DNA from: Thermanaeromonas toyohensis ToBE
GTDB taxonomy: Bacteria > Bacillota > DSM-521 > Neomoorellales > Neomoorellaceae
Length of the DNA stretch: 64,000 bases
Direction: 5' to 3'
Assembly: GCF_900176005.1 (NCBI RefSeq)
Contig: NZ_LT838272.1
Coordinates: forward strand, 1,755,587-1,819,586
How positions within the stretch are numbered: the stretch's first letter is position 1; every line of letters begins with the position of its first letter. Positions 44,045 to 52,622 of this stretch are shown in pieces. A program made the position numbers and the translations under genes. Below the pieces are notes generated by a model. That model had not been told where the DNA came from, did not search any database, and saw nothing but the letters and a program-made list of their open reading frames with translations.

Positions 44045-45331
44045 ATGAAAAGAAGTATTAAGCTTATCATATTGGCAATAACATTTACTTTATTAAGTAT
44101 TATTGCTGGTTGCGCTAAGAGCCCTTCGCAAGCTGGTAAGCCAGAAGAAAAGCCTAAGATAACTATAGTGCATTGGCAGCATCATCATGAGGCGCGTACC
44201 CCTGTGGTCCAAGAGCTGGCTAGGGAATTTGAACAATCCCACCCCGGAGTGAGTGTGGTAGTAGAACCTATTCCTTATGATAGCTATTTCGATAAGCTTT
44301 ATACCTCTTTAGCTTCAGGTTCAGGGCCAGATACTTTTCAGATTGCTGCCACTATGGCTTTAGAGATGATAAACGGCGGCAAGCTAGCGCCTATGCCGGA
44401 TTCAATTTATACCCCTGAGCAGGTGAAAAATACTTTTTTGGCCTGGACGGTTGAACCAGGGTTTAAGGATGGCAAGTATTACGGCTTACCTACTGATGTG
44501 CAGACGCTAGTACTGTTTATAAATAATGAGATTTTTAAGTCCATAGGCGGAGATCCTCAAAATCCTCCTAAGACGTGGTCCGAAATGGAAAAGTATGCTA
44601 TAGCAGCTACTAAAAAGGATGCTTCTGGTAAAATGGTTCAGGCTGGCCTAGATACCCGGTATAAATGGGCAGTATATACAGCTTTTCTTTATCAAAATAT
44701 AGAGGGGCCTGTAGTTGATGTTTCCGCCAAGAAGGTTAATTACGACAGCCCGCAGGGGTTGGCTGCTTGGAATTTTGTACACAAGCTTATGGTACAAGAT
44801 AAGGTGGATTCACCCGAATTTATGACTGGTCAGTTTAAGTTTGAACTTAAGAAAGCTCTATTCTATATTAACCATCCTGTTACTCGGGGCCGGATAGAGA
44901 AGATGGCACCTGGCTTAGATTACAGCGTTGCCCAGCTACCCATGCCTGATGGCAAGCCTGGCAACATTACCGTTGGACATAGTTGGATGTATGTGGTAAA
45001 CAAAGACTCCAAAAATGCTAAAGTGGCATGGGAATGGGTTAAGTTTTTGGCTTCTAAAGAAGCCCAAATTAAATGGATTACTAAAGCGGGCGACTTACCT
45101 TCTATGAAAGCCTTATTAGAGGATGAAGCTTTGTGGAAAGATCCCAAAGCCCAAGTGGTGCGAGAATCCCTTAAGTACGCTAGACCGTGTCAAGAGGTAG
45201 GAGAAAATGATGTTAATAAAATCCGGAATGAAATTTGGGATAACATTGTGCTTAAAGGGATGAAAGTAGAAGAAGCGGTAAAAGAGGGGGCTCAAAAAGA
45301 AAACGCCTTAATTGCCCAGAAGCTTAAATAA
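44045..45331 (+). CDS. Extracellular sugar-binding lipoprotein (CUT1)
   Basis: This 428-residue MalE-like binding protein has a lipoprotein signal peptide with Cys in SIIAGCAKSP (near residue 23). ITIVHWQHHHEARTP is the first strand, and LASGSGPDTFQIA and VLFINNEIFKSIGGDPQNPP are typical of CUT1 binding proteins. It carries the substrate specificity of the importer at 45399-48282. AGGAGGGGAGG precedes the ATG. A GC-rich hairpin follows the stop codon. Confidence 0.92.
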   Translation: MKRSIKLIILAITFTLLSIIAGCAKSPSQAGKPEEKPKITIVHWQHHHEARTPVVQELAREFEQSHPGVSVVVEPIPYDSYFDKLYTSLASGSGPDTFQIAATMALEMINGGKLAPMPDSIYTPEQVKNTFLAWTVEPGFKDGKYYGLPTDVQTLVLFINNEIFKSIGGDPQNPPKTWSEMEKYAIAATKKDASGKMVQAGLDTRYKWAVYTAFLYQNIEGPVVDVSAKKVNYDSPQGLAAWNFVHKLMVQDKVDSPEFMTGQFKFELKKALFYINHPVTRGRIEKMAPGLDYSVAQLPMPDGKPGNITVGHSWMYVVNKDSKNAKVAWEWVKFLASKEAQIKWITKAGDLPSMKALLEDEALWKDPKAQVVRESLKYARPCQEVGENDVNKIRNEIWDNIVLKGMKVEEAVKEGAQKENALIAQKLK

Positions 45332-45343
45332 AAAACAGTTTAA

Positions 45344-45376
45344 TAGCAGCTGGCGCGCTACGTGCGCTGGCTGCTA
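45344..45376 (+). other. Intercistronic hairpin after the binding-protein gene
   Basis: A nearly symmetric 15-bp inverted repeat (TAGCAGC...GCTGCTA outer arms, GGCGCGC/GTGCGC inner arms) with a 3-nt loop lies between the binding-protein and permease genes. No T-tract follows. Such hairpins protect upstream mRNA and give excess binding protein in mal-type operons. Confidence 0.65.
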
Positions 45377-45398
45377 CCTTAGTTTGGAGGAGCAAAAA

Positions 45399-46301
45399 AT
45401 GGGTGCTTCTAGAAGACAAATTATATGGGCTATTTTCTTTGTATTTCCTGCTCTTTTCCTTTTCATATTTACTGTACTTTATCCCCTTCTCGAAGTAGTC
45501 CGCCTTAGCCTTTACGAGTGGCGGATGGTCGGTAAAGGTCCTACTTTTGTAGGGCTACAGAATTATATAACTACTTTTCATGATCCTCTATTTTGGCAAG
45601 CGGTCAAAGTAACTGTGATTTGGACTTTAGGGGTAGTACCAGCCATTATTGTATTAGGTTTAGGAACTGCTTTTTTACTTAATATGAAAGCTCTTAAATT
45701 GAAAGGGGTTTTTCGCACCATTTATTTTATTCCTGTTGTTACTAATATGGTGGCTTCCGCCTTTGTTTGGAGATGGCTTTTTGAGCCTACTAATGGGGTT
45801 GTCAATTACTTCTTGGGAGTTTTAGGTTTACCCCAACCGGGCTGGTTAGCGAGCACTAGATATGCTTTACCTGCCATGATGGTGGTGGGGGTTTGGAAAC
45901 AGATCGGGTTTTCTATGGTAGTTTTTTTGGCGGGGCTTCAAACTATTCCCCAAACTATGTATGAGGCAGCAGCTATTGATGGAGCCACCAGGTGGAAGAC
46001 CTTTTGGTCTATTACTTTACCCCTTTTAAATCCTGCCATAGTATTTAACGCTATTATCCTAGTGATCAATGCCTTTAGAGTTTTTACCATACCTTACGTC
46101 ATGGCCTGTGGAGGGTTTACTTATGGCCAGCCAGGAGGGCCACTGGATAGTACAAGAGTATTTGTGATTCATATTTATGATCTGGCTTTTAGGCGCGGGG
46201 AATTTGGCTATGCTTCTGCTAGCGCGGTAATACTTTTGGTAGTAATTATGTGCTTAACTTTACTTCAGTTTAAAGTTCTTGAACGCCGGATCGAATATTA
46301 A
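45399..46301 (+). CDS. CUT1 sugar ABC transporter permease (MalF type)
   Basis: This is a 300-residue permease with six hydrophobic segments and the EAA loop YEAAAIDGATRWKTFWSITLP. ATG 45399 follows TTTGGAGGAG at a good distance. An earlier in-frame start at 45312 would translate through the intercistronic hairpin and add an unconserved leader. It forms the channel with the subunit encoded at 46332. Confidence 0.93.
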   Translation: MGASRRQIIWAIFFVFPALFLFIFTVLYPLLEVVRLSLYEWRMVGKGPTFVGLQNYITTFHDPLFWQAVKVTVIWTLGVVPAIIVLGLGTAFLLNMKALKLKGVFRTIYFIPVVTNMVASAFVWRWLFEPTNGVVNYFLGVLGLPQPGWLASTRYALPAMMVVGVWKQIGFSMVVFLAGLQTIPQTMYEAAAIDGATRWKTFWSITLPLLNPAIVFNAIILVINAFRVFTIPYVMACGGFTYGQPGGPLDSTRVFVIHIYDLAFRRGEFGYASASAVILLVVIMCLTLLQFKVLERRIEY

Positions 46302-46331
46302 AGTGAAAACTGGAAAAAAGAGGTGCCTTTT

Positions 46332-47159
46332 ATGCACAAGTATACACCCAAAGGGGAGTTAATATTAGCCTATGCTATTTTACTTTTAGGTTCCATCATT
46401 ATGCTATTACCCTTAGCTTGGATGACTTCAGCAGCTTTTAAGCCCTTAAGCGAGATAATCCAAGTGCCTCCCACCTGGATCCCTCGCCATTTTACTTTAG
46501 ATAACTTCAAAGAAGCCTTAACTCAGTTTCCCATATTACGGTATCTTGGGAACAGCCTTCTTACAACCAGTATTATTGTAGTTGGAGTGTTAATTACTAG
46601 CACCATGGCAGGATATGCTTTAACCAAACTAAACTGGCCCCTTAGGGATACATTATTTATTGTGTTTTTATCCGCTTTAATGATTCCTCTTCAAGTACGC
46701 ATGATCCCTCTTTATCGAATAGCTATGAACTTACATTTAATCGATACTTATACAGGGGTAATTTTCCCTTGGCTTTTTGATGCTTTAGGTATTTTTCTTA
46801 TGCGGCAATTTATTGCCAGTATACCCGATGAGTTAATTGATGCTGCGCGCATTGATGGGGCTTCAGAAGGGAGTATTCTAATACGGATAGTGCTCCCTAA
46901 TATCAAACCTGCCTTGTCGGCTTTAGCCATTTTTACTTTCTCTTGGGCATGGGATGAATTTTTATGGCCTTTACTAATTTGTAGTTCAGATGCTACTAGA
47001 ACTCTTCCTGTGGGGCTTCAATATTTTTCAGAACAATACGGGCTAAATATCCATTGGCAGATGGCAGGCGCTCTTCTAGCTGTGGCTCCAGTTTTGGTCG
47101 TATTTCTTTTCATGCAGCGTCAATTTATAGAAGGCGTTACTTTGACTGGCATGAAATAA
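46332..47159 (+). CDS. CUT1 sugar ABC transporter permease (MalG type)
   Basis: This 275-residue permease has six transmembrane segments and the EAA loop DAARIDGASEGSILIRIVLP. The C-terminal FMQRQFIEGVTLTGMK is typical of MalG-type subunits. ATG 46332 is preferred, because GTG 46323 lies within the GAGGTG ribosome site. Partner of the permease at 45399. Confidence 0.93.
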   Translation: MHKYTPKGELILAYAILLLGSIIMLLPLAWMTSAAFKPLSEIIQVPPTWIPRHFTLDNFKEALTQFPILRYLGNSLLTTSIIVVGVLITSTMAGYALTKLNWPLRDTLFIVFLSALMIPLQVRMIPLYRIAMNLHLIDTYTGVIFPWLFDALGIFLMRQFIASIPDELIDAARIDGASEGSILIRIVLPNIKPALSALAIFTFSWAWDEFLWPLLICSSDATRTLPVGLQYFSEQYGLNIHWQMAGALLAVAPVLVVFLFMQRQFIEGVTLTGMK

Positions 47160-47184
47160 GCGAAAGCCTTAAGGAGGAGTAAAA

Positions 47185-48282
47185 ATGGCAAGTGTTATCT
47201 TAAGGAACGTCTGGAAGAAATTTGGGCAAGTGATAGCCGTAAGGGACTTTAACCTAGAAATAAAGGACGGCGAATTTATAGTCTTAGTAGGGCCTTCAGG
47301 CTGCGGCAAGACCACCACTTTACGCATGGTAGCAGGATTAGAAGATATCACCCAAGGAGAAATATACATTGGCGACCGGCTAGTAAACGACGTACCGCCC
47401 AAAGACCGGGACATAGCCATGGTCTTTCAAAACTACGCACTTTACCCCCACATGAACGTATATGACAACATGGCCTTTGGGCTAAAAATGAGGAAAGTGC
47501 CCAAACAAGAGATAAAGAGAAGAGTAGAGGAAGCGGCTAAACTTTTAGGGATAGAACATTTACTTACCAGGAAACCCAAGGAGCTATCTGGTGGGCAGAG
47601 GCAGCGGGTAGCCTTGGGGAGAGCCATAGTGCGGGAACCCAAAGTATTTTTAATGGACGAACCTCTATCCAACCTAGACGCAAAGCTTCGGGTACAGATG
47701 CGGGCGGAGCTAACGAAACTACAGCAGAAACTAGGGGTAACGACCATTTATGTCACTCACGACCAAGTAGAGGCCATGACCATGGGTCACCGGATAGTAG
47801 TAATGAGGGACGGTATTATTCAACAGATAGACACACCATTAGGGTTATATGAGAGGCCGGCCAATTTATTTGTAGCGGGGTTTATAGGCTCACCGCCCAT
47901 GAATTTTTTGCCGGTTATGCTGGAGGAGGAGCAGGGGGTTTTAAGAGTTAAGGGAGAGGGTTTTAGCTTTCCGCTTGCGGAAGATATGGGGAGGAGGCTT
48001 AAGGCTCCTAGGAAGGAAGTAGTTTTGGGCTTACGGCCAGAGGATATAACGGTGGAGCACAGGTTAAGGGAAGCACATCCTGAGTGGGTATACAGGGTGA
48101 AGGTGGAAGTAGTGGAGCCTTTAGGGGCGGAGGGGCTAGTATACTTTAGCCTAGGGGGGCAGCAAGTAGTGGCCAGGCTTTCGGGTTCTAGCCTGCCTAA
48201 GGTAGGGGAGGAAGTGGCGCTGGTATTCAACTTAAACCGTGCCCATTTCTTTGATAAGGAATCGGGAAAGGCGGTGGCTTAA
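47185..48282 (+). CDS. CUT1 sugar ABC transporter ATP-binding protein (MsmX/UgpC type)
   Basis: This 365-residue ATPase is closely similar to the one at 16017-17153. It has Walker A GPSGCGKTT, signature LSGGQRQRVALGRAIV, Walker B VFLMDEPLSNLDAKLR, YVTHDQVEAMTMG and a C-terminal TOBE domain starting LGLRPEDITVEH. AAGGAGGAG precedes the ATG. It energises the importer at 44045-47159. It is also the nearest ATPase to the third importer (55854-58985), which has none. Confidence 0.94.
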   Translation: MASVILRNVWKKFGQVIAVRDFNLEIKDGEFIVLVGPSGCGKTTTLRMVAGLEDITQGEIYIGDRLVNDVPPKDRDIAMVFQNYALYPHMNVYDNMAFGLKMRKVPKQEIKRRVEEAAKLLGIEHLLTRKPKELSGGQRQRVALGRAIVREPKVFLMDEPLSNLDAKLRVQMRAELTKLQQKLGVTTIYVTHDQVEAMTMGHRIVVMRDGIIQQIDTPLGLYERPANLFVAGFIGSPPMNFLPVMLEEEQGVLRVKGEGFSFPLAEDMGRRLKAPRKEVVLGLRPEDITVEHRLREAHPEWVYRVKVEVVEPLGAEGLVYFSLGGQQVVARLSGSSLPKVGEEVALVFNLNRAHFFDKESGKAVA

Positions 48283-48335
48283 AAATAAAGGTCCATTTTA
48301 TTAATTAGCTATAACGTAGAAAGGGTGGAGCTTAG

Positions 48336-50276
48336 GTGCCTAAGCAGAATATCGTTACTGTTCCGGAAGAAGAAAAGGATAAAGAAAAATATTTTGCTTT
48401 AGCTAATGAATATGTAGCCTTACCAGAAATCAGAGCGCGAGATGCCGCTATATTAAGTGTTAATGCACTTTTATATTCAGCCCGAGGCCTTATAGAACTA
48501 ACTGGCTGCCCTGGAGGGCAAAGTAAAACAAGAGAGCCGCTATTAACCCCTTATCTTAAATATATGGGGAAACCTATTTGCCTGGAAGAAGTAACCTCTA
48601 ATACTCTCTTAGAACATTGGATCCCTACATTTAAAGGAACTTATGAAGGTATAGAGTTCACTTTAATTTATTTTACCCCTCCTGGTTATCGCGGGTTTGT
48701 GGTCCTCTGGGAATTGAGCAATAGTTCCCCAGAAGTACTAGCGCTTGAAGCGGGATTAGCTGGTAAAGTCGGTACTTCTTATTTGCATATTTTTCATCGC
48801 CAGCCTTTAGAAGGGGTTCGAGGACTTAGGTTTTACCCTTGGACTAGAAGCATAGTTGTAGAAGTTGTGGCTGGATTGCCAACTCTGGCTATGGCTATAA
48901 AGTCATGTCCTGAAGCTAACGTTATCCACGACATAGAAAAGAAAGATGATTTTGCCGTCCGAGTAGATAATGACTCAGATACCTTACTGCCTTTTACAGT
49001 AGGATATAATTTAACTTTATGCCCCAAAGAAAAGAAGCAGCTAGCTTTTTACCTAACTTTTGCTACTGAAGCTGATGGGGCAGCTACGGCTGGGGTAGAT
49101 ATGGCTCGCCATGGGGTAGAAGTTCTTTGGGAGTTGACTGTTAACCACCTTAAGGCTATGAAGCGCAAAATCCATGATCCAAAGCTAGAACGGATTTTTC
49201 ACCAGAACTTGTTCTTCAATTATTTTTTTGCGCGAGGCCGTACCTTGGATACTGATCAGGTAGTATTAGTAACTTCTCGCAGTCCTAGGTATTACGTAAG
49301 TGCTGCTCACTGGACGCGTGATACTTTATTATGGAGTTTCCCAGGGCTTTTAATTGCAGATGTCCATGCCGCACGTGAAACCTTATTAACAGCTTTTGAT
49401 TTATATACTAAAAACCCTGGCATCCATGCCCTTTATATTGATGGGGGGATACTTTATCCTGGGTTTGAGTTAGATGAACTAGCAGCCTTTTTGGTAGCTT
49501 TGGAACGATATTGGGAAATGACAGGGGATGCTTCTATTCTTTCGGAAAAAGTAGTTCGCCAAGGTATAGCGAGGGTGGAAAAAAAGCTTAAAGAAGTTCG
49601 CCATCCCGAGCTAGCCCTTTATCAAACTTTTCTCCTTCCTTCAGATGATCCTGCTCAATATCCCTATGTAACCTATGATAATGTTCTAGTTTGGCGTGGT
49701 TTGCGCTTTTTAGCCCATCTAAAAAGGTGGGAACAAGAAGAGGAAAAAGCCCAGGAGTTTGAGCAGGAAGCGGCAGAGCTAAAGGAAAATTTGTATCGTT
49801 ATGCAGTGGTTCCTGGTCCTTATGGACCTATGTTTGCCTGGGCTTTCGAACTGGATGGTCAGTATGTACTTTATGATGAACCTCCTGGAAGTTTAGGGTT
49901 ATTGGCTTATTACGGTTTTTGTTCCCTAGAAGATCCTGTTTTCCTAAATACGGTAAGGTGGATAAATAGTAGCTCTAATCCCTATTGGATTTCCGAAGGT
50001 TCCTTTGCTGCTCCCGCTTGCCCCCATTCATGCCACCCCTGGGTGTTAGCTTTAGCTAATGAATTAATACTGGGAAACTCCCGACAGATCACCCTAGATA
50101 AGATAGCCCGAGCCCCTATGGATAATGGATATGCTTGCGAGACTATAGATCGGTTTACGGGGGAGGTGCGTACAGGTGCTGCTTTTGCCACTTGTGCTGG
50201 TTGGCTGGTAGCTTCCCTTTGGGAGGCCCTTGGGAAACCTTCTTTATTAGGGGAGGTGATGGGAGAAAGAGGATAA
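48336..50276 (+). CDS. Glycoside hydrolase, (alpha/alpha)6-barrel, GH125-like
   Basis: This is a 646-residue protein without a signal peptide. Residues 1-260 form a beta-rich N-terminal domain. The remainder looks like a six-hairpin glycosidase barrel, with AHWTRDTLLWSFPGLL and YVTYDNVLVWRGL as likely active-site strands. The late segment SLGLLAYYGFCSLEDPVF with NPYW resembles family 125 alpha-mannosidases, but that similarity is from memory and weak. It probably hydrolyses an oligosaccharide imported by the preceding transporter. GTG start after GGGTGGAG. Confidence 0.65.
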   Translation: MPKQNIVTVPEEEKDKEKYFALANEYVALPEIRARDAAILSVNALLYSARGLIELTGCPGGQSKTREPLLTPYLKYMGKPICLEEVTSNTLLEHWIPTFKGTYEGIEFTLIYFTPPGYRGFVVLWELSNSSPEVLALEAGLAGKVGTSYLHIFHRQPLEGVRGLRFYPWTRSIVVEVVAGLPTLAMAIKSCPEANVIHDIEKKDDFAVRVDNDSDTLLPFTVGYNLTLCPKEKKQLAFYLTFATEADGAATAGVDMARHGVEVLWELTVNHLKAMKRKIHDPKLERIFHQNLFFNYFFARGRTLDTDQVVLVTSRSPRYYVSAAHWTRDTLLWSFPGLLIADVHAARETLLTAFDLYTKNPGIHALYIDGGILYPGFELDELAAFLVALERYWEMTGDASILSEKVVRQGIARVEKKLKEVRHPELALYQTFLLPSDDPAQYPYVTYDNVLVWRGLRFLAHLKRWEQEEEKAQEFEQEAAELKENLYRYAVVPGPYGPMFAWAFELDGQYVLYDEPPGSLGLLAYYGFCSLEDPVFLNTVRWINSSSNPYWISEGSFAAPACPHSCHPWVLALANELILGNSRQITLDKIARAPMDNGYACETIDRFTGEVRTGAAFATCAGWLVASLWEALGKPSLLGEVMGERG

Positions 50277-50338
50277 ATTATTAAATTACCTTATCTTAGG
50301 GTATCTCCAGCTAAAATTTGGGAAAGGAGGCTAGGATT

Positions 50339-51427
50339 ATGAGACGGTTAAGTGTACTAATATGTTCTTTAATGTTATTATTTGTTCTTTTATTGCCGGG
50401 AGCTTCCAAAAGTAAGGCAGCTAGTCAATCCTTTCAAGTAGTAGCAGTCCAGCATAAATGGAATCCGGAAGTAGATTATGCTTCTCCTGATGCTTTTAAG
50501 GCCAAGATAGATAGTATAATGCAGGATGTAATGGGTAAGGTAGACCCTAATATCCCTACATTAGTAACTTTTCCTGAACATATAGGTTTACCTATGCTTT
50601 TTATCGATAATGATATTGATATTCTTCGTAGTGCTACTACTTTTGCGGAGGCCATACAAAATTTAATCAAAAGGCATTTTGCTGCTGTAAGCGCTTTTCG
50701 CCTATATTATGGAGTTGATTGGGTAAGGGCTCTCTTTCTTGAACGAAGCGGTGTAATGGCTAAAGCCTATTTGAACACTTTCAAAGAGATGGCCGCTAAA
50801 TATGGGGTATACTTAGTAGCCGGGTCTATTCCAATGAGAGCTGTAAATGAAGATGGGACTTTGGTTAAAGATGACAATACTGTGTATAATCTTTCTTATT
50901 TCTTTGGGCCGGATGGACATTTAATTGGTTATCAGAAAAAAGTTAATTTAGTTCCTACCGAGCAATATAAAGATGAAAATGGAAACTATGGATTGGATCT
51001 TAATGCAGGCACTTTAGAGGAATTAAAAGTGTTTTCTACTCCTTTTGGCAATGTTGCTATAGCCATTTGTTATGATGCCTTTCATTACAAAGTAATATGG
51101 GAGCTGGTTAAAAAAGGGGGAGAAATACTTGTTATGCCTTCTGCTAACCCCAAGTTATGGACTAAAGAACAGCAGTCAGATTGGTTAAACAGTGCATGGT
51201 TAGCTACCCGGCATCCTTATGGTTTGAAATGGTTTGCGAACCCCATGATGGTAGGTCCCCTGAAAGATATTACATTTGAAGGCCAATCATCTCTAGGTGT
51301 TAATTGGGTGATAGCCCCTGAAGGACCTAAGATGAATTATATGGATTTAGATCCTATAACTGGTTTTCTTTCTATTGCACCTTCTAAGGATCAATATGAA
51401 ATAGTTGAAACCCGCATATCTAGGTAA
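50339..51427 (+). CDS. Exported carbon-nitrogen hydrolase (nitrilase superfamily)
   Basis: This 362-residue protein has a clear Sec signal peptide (hydrophobic core LSVLICSLMLLFVLLLPG, likely cleavage after SKA near residue 28). The mature part is a nitrilase-fold enzyme with the catalytic triad Glu80 (VTFPEHIG), Lys201 (YQKKVNLVP) and Cys244 (AIAICYDAF). Nitrilase-superfamily amidases are normally cytoplasmic, so export is unusual. It may remove an amide or acyl group from an extracellular glycan or peptide. ATG 50339 has AAGGAGG upstream. A perfect 14-bp hairpin follows the gene. Confidence 0.8.
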   Translation: MRRLSVLICSLMLLFVLLLPGASKSKAASQSFQVVAVQHKWNPEVDYASPDAFKAKIDSIMQDVMGKVDPNIPTLVTFPEHIGLPMLFIDNDIDILRSATTFAEAIQNLIKRHFAAVSAFRLYYGVDWVRALFLERSGVMAKAYLNTFKEMAAKYGVYLVAGSIPMRAVNEDGTLVKDDNTVYNLSYFFGPDGHLIGYQKKVNLVPTEQYKDENGNYGLDLNAGTLEELKVFSTPFGNVAIAICYDAFHYKVIWELVKKGGEILVMPSANPKLWTKEQQSDWLNSAWLATRHPYGLKWFANPMMVGPLKDITFEGQSSLGVNWVIAPEGPKMNYMDLDPITGFLSIAPSKDQYEIVETRISR

Positions 51428-51444
51428 AGGTAAAATTTAGAATC

Positions 51445-51494
51445 GGCGATGCTGGCGGGCTCTAATAAAAGCTCAGTGTTCCGCCAGCATCGCC
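51445..51494 (+). terminator. Strong hairpin after the nitrilase gene
   Basis: A perfect 14-bp inverted repeat, GGCGATGCTGGCGG (51445-51458) and CCGCCAGCATCGCC (51481-51494), has a 22-base loop and is followed by TAATTTT. It probably terminates the transcript that begins with the LacI gene or the transporter, although the T-tract is weak. Confidence 0.6.
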
Positions 51495-51545
51495 TAATTT
51501 TAAAACAATATTTTGTTATACTTGTAAAAAATGGGGAGGGGAGTT

Positions 51546-51685
51546 ATGAGGAGAACAATTTTTTTAATTCTTGGCAACCCCAGGGTTTCTGGGGGATTTT
51601 GTTACCTCTGATGTCAAGTGTAATAACTGGTGTTATTGCAAACTGGTTTTTATCTTTTTTGTTTTATATTGTTCTAATAAAGTAA
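51546..51685 (+). other. Possible small membrane-peptide gene, perhaps frameshifted
   Basis: A strong GGGGAGGGGAG site precedes ATG 51546, which opens only 21 codons (stop 51609-51611). The adjacent frame encodes WQPQGFWGILLPLMSSVITG followed by a hydrophobic helix, ending at 51685. It has no start at the right place, although ATG 51611 overlaps the first stop (TGATG). Either one base was lost just after the start codon, or two coupled tiny frames exist. I recognise no family. The rest of 51686-51819 shows only an A/T-rich upstream region for the DeoR gene. Confidence 0.25.
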
Positions 51686-51819
51686 GGCCAATAGTAGATT
51701 AAATAACCCAAAACTTTTTCTAAAAAACTTCTAAAACTAGCAGGAAATGTTCGTTTCTTGGCGAATATATTATAGCGAAGATAGAATGATAACAAAAGAG
51801 AACAGGTGGACCCCAAATC

Positions 51820-52584
51820 ATGATATCAGCTCAGCGTAAAAAAATTATAATAGATAAAATTAAAGCAGGTTTACCCATAAGTGTAAAAGAATTAAGCCGG
51901 GAACTTGGGGTTTCTCCCATGACTATACGTAGGGATTTAGATGCCCTAGAGAAAGAGGGTTTACTAACCCGCATCCATGGAGGAGCTATTCCCATAAATG
52001 GGGGAATAGAAGATGAACCGTCTTTTAACGATAGAACGGGTAATTTTCCTCGAGAAAAGCTTGCTATTGCCCAAAAAGCAGCAGAGCTAATCCAAAAAGG
52101 GGACTCTATCTTTTTAGGAGGTGGTACTACTGTTACTGCGCTAGCTAATTTATTAATTGAAAGAGAGGATATTACGGTAGTAACTAATGCTGTAAACATT
52201 GCCATGATTCTTGCGCCATGTGAAAAGATTAATTTAATAGTCACGGGTGGAACTGTAAGAACTAAATCATATTCACTTGTGGGAGCTTTAGCTGAAAGAG
52301 TATTGCGGGAAATCCATGTCGACAAAGCATTTTTAGGAGTGGATGGGATTAGTATTGATTATGGTTTAACCACCCCTAATATGACGGAAGCCCATACTGA
52401 TAGCCTCATAGTAGAGGCTGCTAAAAATGTTATCATTTTAGCTGATCATTCTAAAATTGGGCGAGTAACCTTAGCACGTTTTGCTTCTATTTCTGCCATT
52501 GATATTCTTATTACTGATAAAGGTGCTCCTCAAGATTTTCTAGAAGAGCTTAAGAAGATGGATATTCAAGTGCTAGTAGTTTAA
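51820..52584 (+). CDS. DeoR-family transcriptional regulator
   Basis: This 254-residue DeoR/GlpR-type regulator has the N-terminal helix-turn-helix ISVKELSRELGVSPMTIRRD followed by LTRIHGGAI. The phosphosugar-sensing domain has LGGGTTVTALANLL and the terminal ILADHSKIGRVTLARFA. Such proteins respond to phosphorylated sugars. It begins a new group that leads into the exported phosphoesterase, the third importer and the BadF kinase, so it is the likely regulator of 52623-64000. Confidence 0.93.
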   Translation: MISAQRKKIIIDKIKAGLPISVKELSRELGVSPMTIRRDLDALEKEGLLTRIHGGAIPINGGIEDEPSFNDRTGNFPREKLAIAQKAAELIQKGDSIFLGGGTTVTALANLLIEREDITVVTNAVNIAMILAPCEKINLIVTGGTVRTKSYSLVGALAERVLREIHVDKAFLGVDGISIDYGLTTPNMTEAHTDSLIVEAAKNVIILADHSKIGRVTLARFASISAIDILITDKGAPQDFLEELKKMDIQVLVV

Positions 52585-52622
52585 TAAATTTTAAATCGTA
52601 TCTAGAGAAGAGGGAGAAGCTT

